Assembly (NCBI GenBank): GCA_963965975.1
Contig: OZ014411.1
Location: forward strand, 4,077,001 to 4,141,000
Direction: 5' to 3'
Length of the DNA stretch: 64,000 bases
Origin: Xestospongia bergquistia
Taxonomy: Eukaryota; Porifera; Demospongiae; Haplosclerida; Petrosiidae
In this document: positions 22,810 through 44,961 of the stretch, in pieces
Numbering within the stretch: the first letter of the stretch is position 1
How the letters are laid out: each line of letters begins with the position of its first letter
Notes under the pieces: generated by a model
What the model saw: the letters and a program-made list of their open reading frames with translations, nothing else
Told to the model about the DNA's origin: nothing
Database searches by the model: none
Program-made: the position numbers and the translations under genes

Positions 22810-24483
22810 TTAATAACTTGTACTTTCTACACTAAAAATCACATCTTTGTTATTATTAGCATTTGCATTATCAAGCACTCTTATATAATTGTCTTCAACT
22901 ATGTTTCTCATGTAAATGTCATAACTTTCCTCTCTTTGTCTTTGTTTATACCATCTTGAAGCAACAAGATAAGTTATTAATCCAAATACACATATAAACA
23001 ACTGAATTAACAAACTCCAAAAACTACAGGAAATCTTACCAGGACCATTTAGGTCCCAATATGTAAATGGAATTAAAAGGAACACTCCAATATTGATATA
23101 TATAGCTCTTATTAACTTAAACATTCCTGTGAGCATACCACTCATATTAACAGGTGCTTGGCATGATATAAATTCCAAAATGAAAATTAGACTGAATGCA
23201 CCAACTAAACTTGAAAATGCAAATGGAATGATGTAGTAAAGATATGACATGTTAATTGCTTTACTTCCATTATGTAGGAAGCAGCCTACTTCATCTTGAA
23301 TGACAAAATGTCCAACAGTATCAATTATTATGATTGCAATCAGTGAAAGTGTCATCATAACATAAGTAATAGCAAATCCTCTGAGTGGGTTGAGAAGAAA
23401 ATACTCTATTTTTGGAAGGAAAGGAATTATCACAAATTCTACAATTGGTACAACTATCACAATAACCTCATCAAATGCAGTCCATACTACATATGACCCA
23501 TAACCATTGAGTGTAGTACTGGCTTCTTTAAATGAATTGGTGTAACGAAGAACTCCTAGTACAGCATGATAATACACTATAAAGAAGCCAAAGGTACTAA
23601 GCAAAACTGCAATAATCCTCCAAAATGTTTTAGTGTTTTCTATATCAATTTCCTTAAAAGGGCCACCATATTTTTCTTTACCCAAGTCAATACGATTTGG
23701 TATCTTGTTCTCCCAGTATGTTAATGCACTCCTGTTCACTGGGGTCTTATGTTGGCAGGCATACTTAAGGACTTGATACAACATCTTGTATGGATTTTTC
23801 TTTAACACTCCACTTTTGTTAAATTTATGATTTAGCCTACTATGAAGAATCAATGCTGTAGAAGTCACTAAAAATATCACCATTATTGTTATCATTAATA
23901 GCATTGGATTATAAATTGATTGAGGTACAAATGCAATATACCCAACACAATAGCCAATATAGTATCCCCAAACAATCCAGTGTATAAAAGCCCTAGAATG
24001 TGTGTGTGGTTTGTCATAGAGCTGATCTAGACCAAATGGAGGAATATTAGTAAATAGACCAGCTGTACCAACCATTAATAGCATCAATGCAATTACTGAT
24101 ATTCCATATTTGGCTATGTTAACTGGTAGTCCACATGTTCCATACTGAACGCAGTAACTAATAACTTGAAGGACAATTCCTGACCAACAGAACCACAGAC
24201 TCAAATGTATAGCTTTCTCACGACCAATTTTGGTATCAGCTAACCAGCCAGTAAAAGGATAGAGAATACAGAATATTATAAATTGTAATGTAGATGAAAT
24301 AAACTTATGACTAGTGTTAATACTAGGAACAGGATGAAAACAAGATATTTCAGGTGATGTACTTAACGATAATATAATATTGAAACCAAGATCAATGCTA
24401 GCACCTGCTACAATAGAATCAAATACAAGGAGCCAACTCTGCAAGGTCATCAAACGATTTCGTAGCTCACTAGTGAACTTCAT
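22810..24483 (-). CDS. POT/PTR-family (SLC15-like) proton-coupled oligopeptide transporter, copy 2
   Basis: An intronless 557-aa near-duplicate of the gene at 17269-18918, same strand, with the same MKFTSEL start and the same family marks. GWLADTKIGREK is at 79-90 (one Lys changed to Glu), with PFGLDQL and the NRSALTYWEN / DLGKEKYGGPF stretch. Differences are scattered and mostly conservative, as expected for a young duplicate under constraint. The C-terminus is longer and different after VRVLD-type sequence (Asn/Ala-rich, ending in VESTSY). Both copies lack introns. Function is assigned by family resemblance only; substrate is unknown. Confidence 0.85.
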   Translation of the reverse strand: MKFTSELRNRLMTLQSWLLVFDSIVAGASIDLGFNIILSLSTSPEISCFHPVPSINTSHKFISSTLQFIIFCILYPFTGWLADTKIGREKAIHLSLWFCWSGIVLQVISYCVQYGTCGLPVNIAKYGISVIALMLLMVGTAGLFTNIPPFGLDQLYDKPHTHSRAFIHWIVWGYYIGYCVGYIAFVPQSIYNPMLLMITIMVIFLVTSTALILHSRLNHKFNKSGVLKKNPYKMLYQVLKYACQHKTPVNRSALTYWENKIPNRIDLGKEKYGGPFKEIDIENTKTFWRIIAVLLSTFGFFIVYYHAVLGVLRYTNSFKEASTTLNGYGSYVVWTAFDEVIVIVVPIVEFVIIPFLPKIEYFLLNPLRGFAITYVMMTLSLIAIIIIDTVGHFVIQDEVGCFLHNGSKAINMSYLYYIIPFAFSSLVGAFSLIFILEFISCQAPVNMSGMLTGMFKLIRAIYINIGVFLLIPFTYWDLNGPGKISCSFWSLLIQLFICVFGLITYLVASRWYKQRQREESYDIYMRNIVEDNYIRVLDNANANNNKDVIFSVESTSY

Positions 24484-24509
24484 ATTCTTTGGCTAAAGAT
24501 TACAAAGGA

Positions 24510-25080
24510 CGTGATAACTCAAGAGTGACTTTTACGTTCTTATCTCTGCAATATACTGATCTTACATGTAACTATCTAAAAAACATTTCAACATGAAACA
24601 TAAAATATGTTTTGAATGGCTTTGTCCAATAAGTCATTACGATTACATTCACTTTCATTCATAATGGCAATTAGTCAACAACAGGTGTTATAGAATATTA
24701 TGTTTTGACTTTAGAAAATGTTGCTCTTATTCAGTTAATCTTCTGTTACATGTAACTATCTACAAAACAGGTCAATGTTGTAAAATAAGTTTTGAATGGC
24801 TTTGTCCAAGCAGTCATTATGATTGCATTCATTTTCAATCATAATAATAGTTTGTCAACAACAGGTGTCATAGAACATTTTTGTTTTGACTTTTGAAAAT
24901 ATTGCTCATATATATTCAGTTAATTTAAGTATATTATTAACACTAGAAATTGCACAAATACATTTATTTTGTTTACACTTTTAAACAATACAAAGCATTC
25001 ACAACTAATTTGTTTCCAAAGCTTTAAAATTAAAAACACTGCAATACATTGCAAAATATTGCTATATATCATTTAAACTT
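24510..25080. repeat. Duplicated non-coding block of the transporter array (copy 4)
   Basis: Upstream flank of transporter copy 2, similar to 19260-19760, with two internal repeats of the CATTCACTTTCATTCATAATGG-type block (24650 and 24825). It abuts the HERC-end duplication at about 25085. Confidence 0.75.
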
Positions 25081-25084
25081 GACG

Positions 25085-36477
<11,393 letters not shown>

Positions 36478-36589
36478 ACTGTTACACTGAAGAATGATAC
36501 AGGATAGACTTGTGTAATAGCGATGATCATTGAATTAAATAACGTCTAAAGTAATATTTTATAAGTTTAGAGTTACCAGATCTAATTGA

Positions 36590-37290
36590 CAGAATGGTCA
36601 CAAAGGGGCGAGACTACTAGTAGCATTGACTTTAGAAAAATTGCTGATTTATCTCTAGACGTATACACGATAGCGTTATTCACAGTAAAGCTCAAGTTAC
36701 TATATCCTTATGCAGCTTCTGTGTTCGAGAAGTTTCTTTATTGTACACGCCCACATACCGGTAACCATGGAGATATTCAAAACATTCAATATTAATTAGG
36801 TGTGACCTTCCACCTCCCAATAATTAACATTAAACAATGTTCGATCTCGGACAGCCATCTAATTAGCCAGAGAAAGTTATCCAAACTTTTAACGCCTTCT
36901 TTCAAGTTTTTCATTGCACTCTCTCACGTGAGCAAAAGCTGCTGCACGTTGTGAATTACTTGCCTTAATCCTTGTCTGGAAGAACAAAAGAAACTATTAT
37001 AAAGTTAGATAGAAGGAACAAAAGATAATGAAGAAGAATGCTAAGGTAAGGATTTTTATTTTTTATAACATATAAAGGGACATAATGATATTTACATTAG
37101 TAATATGAAATGAACACAATAAAACAAATATTTTGACACAGGGAAACAACAGTACTACTTAGTACTAGTGTCATGCACAGTATTAGAAAATTGTCAAATG
37201 TAGTCATCAAGTATTGCATTTATTTTTAGAATAATACATGTAAGGTACATCCATAATAAACAGGAGTCACAATGTATCTATTGAATAGTT
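36590..37290. repeat. Low-copy repeat, copy 1 (upstream of HERC)
   Basis: Shares collinear blocks with 37560-38200: the ACGATAGCGTTATTCACA block (36665 and 37583), the CCCACATACCGGTAACCATGG block (36749 and 37664) and the AAGATAATGAAGAAG block (37021 and 37897). It lies within 120 nt upstream of the HERC start codon, so the HERC promoter must lie in or next to it. Confidence 0.85.
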
Positions 37291-37559
37291 TCTTTAAAAC
37301 AGCATCCACAAATATGTACATGTATTGGTTTGTTTCTAGAGCCTTTTCTCAGTTAATTTGTTTGAGTTAATCTAAATATAAATCATTGTCTATTTTTTCA
37401 TACTTGTTATGTCTTCTGTAATTTTATTGTTGCCTTGTTCTAGTAATGGAGGTAATGGTTTTTAATATTAGTATATGTACATATTGTGTAATATTTACCA
37501 CTCCTCTCATTAGTCAAATCTAATTACAACTAATGGTCAGATAACATAATTAAAATATT

Positions 37560-38480
37560 TAATAATAAATAATAATAAATACACGATAGCGTTATTCACA
37601 ATAAAGCTCAGATTACAACATCCTTTATACAGCTTCTGTGTTCGAGAAGTTTCTATTGTACACACCCACATACCGGTAACCATGGTGTTAATCAAAATAT
37701 TAATTAGGTGTGACTTCCACCTCCCAATAATTAGTGTTAAACAATGTTCTTCATGGGACAGCCATTTAATTAGCCAGTGAAAGTTGTCCAAACTTTTAAC
37801 CCCTTCTTTCTTGCATTCTCTCATGTCAGCCTTATGCTTGTTTGAAAGAACAAAAGAAACTGTTAATGTCATAAAGTTAAATAGAAGGAACAAAAGATAA
37901 TGAAGAAGAGTGCTAAGGTAAGGATTTTTATTTATTGCAGCATAAAATAGGACATAATGATATTTATATTAGCAATATGAAATGAACACAATAAAGCAAA
38001 TATTTTGACACAAACAGACAACTACACTATTTAGTGTCATCTACAGTATTAGAGAATTGACAAATGTAGTTATCAGCTATTGCATTTATTTTTGGAATAG
38101 TACATGTAAGGTACATCCATAATAGACAAGAATCACAATGTATCCATTCAACAGTTTCTTTAAACAGCCTCCACAAACTTTTTCATCTTTTTGCAAGTGT
38201 TTTCTTAACTATATTAATTTGTAATTGAATTTGTTTTGACATAGTAGCTGTAGTTGTTGCTCTTTTCTGCTTTGTTAAAAGCACTTTCAATTTTCATTTG
38301 ATGACACATTCTTTTAACTGGTAAAGACTTTTTAGATTGTGTGATAGCTTTTATGACTGTCATGTTGCTTGAAGGTGCCGTTAGCTGTAGATATGACATG
38401 AGGTCTTTTCGGTGTTCATCTAATACTTCTAGTTCATGACATTTGTTGATAAAGGATGTTTTTGTTGACATTATAGTGCT
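37560..38480. repeat. Low-copy repeat, copy 2, with a small minus-strand reading frame
   Basis: Direct copy of 36590-37290 that continues further, to 38480. At its far end a minus-strand frame (38214-38471, 85 codons, starting MSTKTSFINKCHEL) has a homologous but frameshifted counterpart at about 41620-41930 in inverted orientation. The protein is basic, unrecognised, and may be the product of the repeat. Confidence 0.7.
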
Positions 38481-39666
38481 GCTAGCATCTTCTCACAAGA
38501 GCATGTTGGTAAAATAGGAGTAGTTATCAGATGTTTCTGAATTGTTTTCATGTTTTTTAAAGTATGTACAAGGTGAACAAGCTTATAAAGCAGTTAAGAT
38601 TAAATCTAAGTAATCATGAGAGTAAATTCTGCACTCTTGGCATTGTACTTGACAGCTACAATTATTCAAAGATGTTGTGCTATGTGTTATTAAAGAAGGG
38701 TTTAAACCTGTAGTTCATTTGTGTCATCTGTTTACATGTCCTGTGAAAGCTCTTTCCCATTTCAAGTATTCTAACATGCTTTGATAAACCACTCTGATAC
38801 AAATAAGTCTTTCCACATATTGTGCATATGTATAAGTGTTTATTGGTTTTGGCTTTTAGTGAAAGCCACTTTTTTTAATGATGAAGATATGATTGTGGTA
38901 CAGAGTAACACTATTTATGAAGATTAGTTAATTAATAGTATCTTTGGTCATAGGTTGTTTCGTGCCATTACTTAAACTATCTTTGAAGAATTCTTGTTAA
39001 ATAAAGTCCCCTTTGAATGGCACTCTCAAGACTGTCAACACTATTTGTTTGAATCTGTCTACACAGAATTTAAAGCACAAAAAGAGGAGTGCAATGAAGA
39101 TGCATCTACAAGTTCTATATAATTAAGTGTTTTGTGAGCAGGTGGAAGTATACAACTGTTACCGATGGCAACCTCACTGGAAGTAGAACCTTAACTTATT
39201 TTGACTTGTTATGTTAACCTAATTACTTAAATACATATACGTATACAAGTACAGAAACATGTACATGTTTACATCTATTGCCTCTTATTGTAGTACATGA
39301 CATTGTAACATCATAGTGTTAAGAGATGAAATCTATAATTTTTTCTTACTATCTTTTTTCAAACTTGACCAGCAAAAAATGAACAGCAAATACATGTAAA
39401 TGTATTTATTTCATAAATAAAAAGTAACACAAAAAACAATGTTATTAAATTCACATTAAGGTATGTTGTTTCTTTGCAGGCTACTAGATGCATAAAAATA
39501 TTAATTGCTCCCAAAAAAGTCCAATTTATATTAGTAGTCAGGTATTATGACTTCAATCATAATGATACTGATGTATCTTAAATATCATGTCTTCAATTTT
39601 TTCATTAGATTCTCAATATCAGAATTACAATGCATCTTATAAACCAGTCAAACGACCCCCACTGAC
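38481..39666. other. Stretch without recognisable gene
   Basis: AT-rich; only short chance frames. Nothing recognised. Confidence 0.5.
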
Positions 39667-39930
39667 TCACCCAGTGGGTCCTCCACTTAGTATCCAGGAT
39701 TCCCTGCTATTGCTAGCTAGGACTGCCACCGTGGCCTGATAACCCTCGTCCGAAGACAAAGGTAATCCTGGGCATTCAGGCTTCAAGCTTTGCTGGATGT
39801 CAAAGCAGTCATCATCAGTGGAAACCAGGCCACAAATACACCAAGCTTCGTCACATTTAAAGGGAGAATCATAGTTTGCCCATAAGGGATACCCTACCAA
39901 AAGTATGTCAATAACCACCTCAGAGGTCAT
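39667..39930 (-). other. Unrecognised 87-codon open frame
   Basis: Cys-containing frame starting MTSEVVIDILLVGY and including PECPGLPLSSDEGY. The local base composition is clearly less AT-rich than its surroundings, which could mean a transposon remnant or exon. I recognise no domain and see no partner exons. Confidence 0.25.
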
Positions 39931-40019
39931 GATGCATTGCAGACACTGGCCAACCTAACATAAGTTGTTTTCATTTCATTTTATATGTATTGAAGAATTT
40001 GTTTTCAGGCTCTTGTGGG

Positions 40020-40022
<3 letters not shown>

Positions 40023-40059
<37 letters not shown>
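40023..40059. repeat. (TG)n microsatellite
   Basis: About 18 TG units in otherwise AT-rich intergenic sequence. Confidence 0.95.
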
Positions 40060-40061
<2 letters not shown>

Positions 40062-41186
40062 CCTTATGAATCTCATTAACGGCAACTATGAATACGGAGT
40101 ACCAACATAGATGAACTAAAAAGACTGTTAAAATAATTAAAACTAAAACTATACTTTTAAGGGCCAAGAATAAAACTAGTCCAAACTAGAACAACACTAC
40201 TAATTAAATTAGTAATTAAATTAATTTTTATCATATTTTAATTTTATATGGGCTTAAAAAATAAAAATGCTTACCTAAACACTCTTCTTCATTATCTTTT
40301 GTTCCTTCTATCTAAATTTATAACAGCTTTTTCAGTTCCTTGAGTTCTCCAGACAAGTATATTCAGATAATTTTTCCAGGTAATGGCTGTTGTCTTACCT
40401 TGTCATAGCCATGATTAGCTAATTATAGAGGGTCAACCTAAGACTATTTATGTAACAGTTATTACAAAAAATGGACAACCATAATTTTGTGTATCAATAT
40501 TAATTTTATAAGAAGCTGTACCATAAAAGTGCAATGTAAAAATATAGTACATCAAGAGAAGCCTGGTAAATAATAAGTTATAAATACAAAGTTAAAAAAC
40601 CCAGTTAAACAGGTTTGGATGTAATGCATTATAGTTCTCATCTTGTAAACTATTAGACACCACTTCTACTAGATACTCTTCAGGTTCAATATGCTATACT
40701 TAAAATATGGCAATAATACAGGTACATGTGTGACTTACTTGAGGCTCTTTCTCGTAACATTAAGTGTGGCCTCTGATTTGATAGCTATCAACCCTTAACA
40801 CTGCTCCAATGTTCAATGTTAATAAAACTCTTTCCATTCACCTAGTAAATTTATAATACAAGAAATATAAATCATTATTGTATAATTACTTGGACTATCT
40901 CAATCTGTCATAAAACAACTAAATACACATAGTAATAATATAACACTTAGTAGATGACCTAACTTCAATCAGGTTGGTCTTTCCTAATTTTAAACCCAAA
41001 TCCTTTGTTTCCTTTGTGTAGTATAACTGAAAGCTCCTTGTGATTAGGACTTAGAGGACTCTTAATTGGGAAGAATCTGTAACCACAAGTCACAGAATTC
41101 CTATGTTAGCATTTCTTATAGTGTAGTGTGGTAGGTGGGTGGAGTTCCTGGTTTATCTGATTTAAGATTTTCAGCTTTTTCATTCA

Positions 41187-41611
41187 CTGCCTCCAACTAA
41201 CAAAGTAATCCATTATATAATACAATTGTATGGACACATTTACTTGAGTAGATTTTTAAAGATAAATGTTAACTTCAGACTGTGTATTAAGTAATAGATC
41301 ACTAACGTCACGATGAGTTAGATCTCTTAGACCATGTCTACTCAACTAGTGTAATAATGTCAAATATTGTAACTACCTGAATTGTTTCATCTTTGGGTGG
41401 ATCAGCCCAGTTTTATCAGCTTGTAAGCCTTTAGTAACATTACTCACAACAGTAAAACCTACAATAATATAGTAATACAATATCTATTATCAAATGAGAC
41501 CTTGTTGATCTCTTTTAATATGTACACTGAAGTTAACATTTATCTTTAAAAATTTACTCAAGTAAGTGTCTCCATACAACTTTATTATATAATGGATATA
41601 GTTGGAGGCAG
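41187..41611. mobile_element. MITE with ~95-bp terminal inverted repeats
   Basis: The left end reads CTGCCTCCAACTA and continues through TTATATAATACAATTGTATGG, ACTTGAGTA and AAAGATAAATGTTAACTTCAG. The right end (41516-41611) is its reverse complement, ending TAGTTGGAGGCAG. Total about 425 bp, no coding capacity. Confidence 0.8.
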
Positions 41612-42345
41612 TCAACAAAAAATGTCAACAAAAGCATTCTTTATCAGCAAACGTCATGAACTAGAAATATTACGTGAAAACTGTAAAGACCTCATGCCAT
41701 ATCTACAGCTAACAAACACCTTCAAGCAACAATCACAGTCATAAAAGCTATCACACAATATCCATCTAAAAAATGTTTACCAGTTAAAAGGAAATTGTCA
41801 CTAAATGAAAATTGTGAGATCAACGAGAGTTCTTTCAACTAAGAAGAAAAGAGCAACAACAACTGTGTCAAAACCAATTCAATTACAAATTAAGAAAACA
41901 CGTGCAAAAAAATGCAAATGTTGGTGGAGGCTGTTTTAAAGAAACTCTTTATAATGGATACATTGTGATTCTTGTCTATTATGGATGTACCTTACATGTA
42001 CTATTCCAAAAATAAATGCAATAGCTAATAACTACATTTGTCAATTCTCTAATACTGTAGATGACACTAAATAGTGTAGTTGTCTGTTTGTGTCAAAATA
42101 TTTGCTTTATTGTGTTTATTTCGTATTACTATAAATGTAAATATCATTATGTTCTATTTTATATTACAAAAATACAAATCCTTACCTTAGCACTCTTTTT
42201 CATTAACTTTGTTCCTTTCATCAACTTTATAACAATTCCTTTTGTTCTTCCAGACAAGCATAAGGCAATCAATTCACAACGTGGAGCTTTTGCTCACGTG
42301 AGAGAATACAATGAAAAGAAGGCGTTTAAAGTTTAGATAACTTTC
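41612..42345. repeat. Low-copy repeat, copy 3 (inverted)
   Basis: Reverse-complement counterpart of 37790-38480 and of part of 36870-37060. The decayed MSTKAFF-type frame starts near 41622 on + and is interrupted. The GCTCACGTGAGAGA block at 42290 pairs with 36921. Confidence 0.8.
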
Positions 42346-43804
42346 TCTTGCTAAATGTTTCAAGGTCTGAACTACTCTATAGACAATGTACTGAAGGACT
42401 CAGTCTCATGTTAGGTACAAATCAATGTGGACAATGTACTAATGGCTTCATAGCTCTTGTAATTCCATTTGCTGTGGCTTGTATAGCTTTTCTCATTGTG
42501 GCTTTAAACCTAACTGTGATTTATATTCTATGCCTATCTGGTCAAAATATATGAGCCTTTTTCTTCCCTAATGGTTCTGTGAAATTTCTTAGTCAGATTT
42601 GTTTCTTTGACAGTATGGATTCTGGCATGACGAATTCCAGGCTTTGTTTGGATACTCATCATAATATTATCAGAATATTCAAGTAAAGCAGTTCAACTTG
42701 TGCAATCCCAGTATGGCTATATACTATAGTCATTCTCTCTTAACCAAGCTAATACAAACTGTCTTCCTGACCCTTATTTCACCAATATTTAGTGTAGTGG
42801 CATGGTAGGAATAATGTATTATTGTGGTAGTACATTGATGCTAGTTGACAAATCTTCCTGTTCTTACTGGCTGTACTTAGTAATTGTTCCATACACTTTC
42901 TACCTTTTTGTTATATCATTGTTTGAAGGATCTCTATCAAAGTATATGTGCTGCTGCCAGAAGTTGATATGTGAAGTCAGTGTTGTGGTCCATATAAAGA
43001 CAAGTGTCACTTTTGGACTGCATTTTTACTACTAGTTCATGTTGTCAAGCACTGGTTGAGCCTCTGGGTGTTTTAATATCTTAGTTGTCATTATCTTCAT
43101 TTATCTCCTTTTGAATGGAATATATTGACATTTCCTTTTGGTTTGTCTCAAAGGATTTTTCATTGGTCATCTCATTAAACAGTAATGTTTGTTATTTCAT
43201 TGCTAATGAGACACCACTAACACTGAACTAGTTTCACAGATTAAAGCAGGGGATCCAGGACAAGTTAAAGGAGCATCTGTACCATCAGTAATAGGGTGTG
43301 GTATATGCTTCTTTAATATTTTCTTGATTTTTGTAATTGGTTGTTGTAAACAAAACTTTAACAGATGATCCAAGACATGATAAAACATTATTAACATGAC
43401 TAATGATACTGATAGCTAAAACAATACTTGATACTTGCACTTGGATTTTTCAGAGGTTTGTAGGTTCATGTAAGCCATAAAGCTTATGTTTATGGCTTAC
43501 ATGAACCTACAAACCTCTGAAAAATCCAAGTGCAAGTATCAAGTATTGTTTTAGCTATCAGTATCATTAGTCATGTTAATAATGTTTTATCATGTCTTGG
43601 ATCATCTGTTAAAGTTTTGTTTACAACAACCAATTACAAAAATCAAGAAAATATTAAAGAAGCATATACCACACCCTATTACTGATGGTACAGATGCTCC
43701 TTTAACTTGTCCTGGATCCCCTGCTTTAATCTGTGAAACTAGTTCAGTGTTAGTGGTGTCTCATTAGCAATGAAATAACAAACATTACTGTTTAATGAGA
43801 TGAC
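42346..43804 (+). pseudogene. Decayed beta-helix/multi-membrane gene, C-terminal half
   Basis: Homologous to residues ~975 to the end of the protein at 44962-49143. It begins in the Cys module (GLSLMLGTNQCGQCTN, 42390-42440), continues through membrane segment 1 (ALVIPFAVA...LNLTV) and, with many shifts and stops, through YLFV-type and GPYKDKCHFW segments (about 42890-43010). The end (from 43483) includes LQTSEKSK, YHVLDHLLK and a Lys-rich tail. The extracellular part is missing. Between 43166 and 43481 an inverted copy of the gene's own tail interrupts it. The tail resembles that of the gene at 49821 more than that of 44962. Confidence 0.85.
43166..43804. repeat. Near-perfect palindrome with ~316-bp arms
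   Basis: 43166-43481 is the exact reverse complement of 43489-43804 at every position I checked, with a 7-nt centre (GCTTATG). Both arms therefore encode the same 64-residue frame, on - at 43203-43397 and on + at 43573-43767. The right arm is the native one, because its coding sense continues the receptor tail. Confidence 0.95.
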
Positions 43805-44961
43805 CAGTGCGGCTGATCTTACTACGTTAGCTCATTACTAGTCATTTCTATTTGTCAATGCAAGTCTTATATAGGTTATGTAATAGTCCTTTCAGAATAA
43901 TAATAAGAAAATTGTCATGCGTTAAGAATTATTTTAGTCAATGCCACAATGTTGTAATAATTATGTTATTGTTGTGCTTATGAAAATGTTACCATTTCTA
44001 TTTTAACAAACATTTGATGTTTTTACATGCATCTAGTAAGTGATCACATGACAATTACAAATAGTGTACACAGATCACCTCTTACTTACCACATAACTGC
44101 ATATCACAACAGACATATGACACAAAACAAGCTTTTAATGTGATCACAGTCATTGACATGGCATAAACATATACAATTAGTAGTGGGTGTACTGACTACA
44201 GAGTTTTATCTGGTTTAAAATGTAGTTATAAAGTTTTCTTCACTAGTAAATATAGGAGTGGCTGGTATATATTAGATCTTAAGTCAATGTCTATTATTTT
44301 GTTTACAAATATTCTTTATACAGTATAAGAATACTACAGTCGGTGCTTTAAATTTTCTTCTGACAAACTTTTAAACCCAAATAACATCAATATAATATCA
44401 CAATTAGTATATATATGGTGTTGTAGATCAACCTAGACGAAAATTTTACATTGATTTAGTGGGAGAAATAAGATATTGTATGTATCCCAAAAATAGGAAA
44501 TAAACCAGAGGAAACTTCGTCTCGTGTGCCCAGGCGTACAGAAAATTACTTCTCGGTACGCCTAGCCACACGAGGGAGACTAGTGGAAACTGTTTGCCAC
44601 GTTCATACAATTAGTAGTTTTTAAAAGAAATTGATATATAATATTGAAGGTTTCATCAAAAAATACGGCTTTTACTTCTCAGAGGATTCTCTTTTACTGA
44701 GAAAGTGCACGTTATGTTTTTTGACGATATCTTACGTAAACGCAAGGTAAAAGGAGACGTCGTTTAAATAAACAATCTTGAGTGGCTTTCTCACGAGCGG
44801 TTGTTTATTTAATAACGATCTATTTCAAACGTTATTGACTTTTAGTGAATATCTATTTGGTTCTCGTTAACATCTTTAGAAGTACGGAGATATCTTAGAA
44901 GGTGAATTTTGACACAAAGGGACCTCATAGCATTTGTGATGCTGTTGAACACACAATCATC
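43805..44961 (+). other. Intergenic flank of the receptor array with a hairpin
   Basis: 43860-44220 is homologous to the 3' flanks of the two following genes (the CATATGACACAAAACAAGCTTTTAA block at 44113 recurs at 49398). A 19-nt inverted repeat, CTCGTGTGCCCAGGCGTAC (44521-44539), pairs imperfectly with 44556-44574 and looks like a transposon end. 44850-44961 matches the leader of the second gene (ATATCTTAGAAGGT, then GTTGAACACACAATCATC before the ATG). Confidence 0.6.

Noticed and set aside
44901..44930. Possible leader intron of the receptor genes (AGAAG/GT ... CATAG)
   Set aside because: It would be 29 nt in one gene and 35 nt in the other, too short for a normal spliceosomal intron, although the edges look conserved.
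44902..44961. Upstream extension of the intact receptor gene by 20 codons
   Set aside because: It begins with GTG, is not shared with the paralogue, and would bury the signal peptide. The ATG at 44962 fits both genes.
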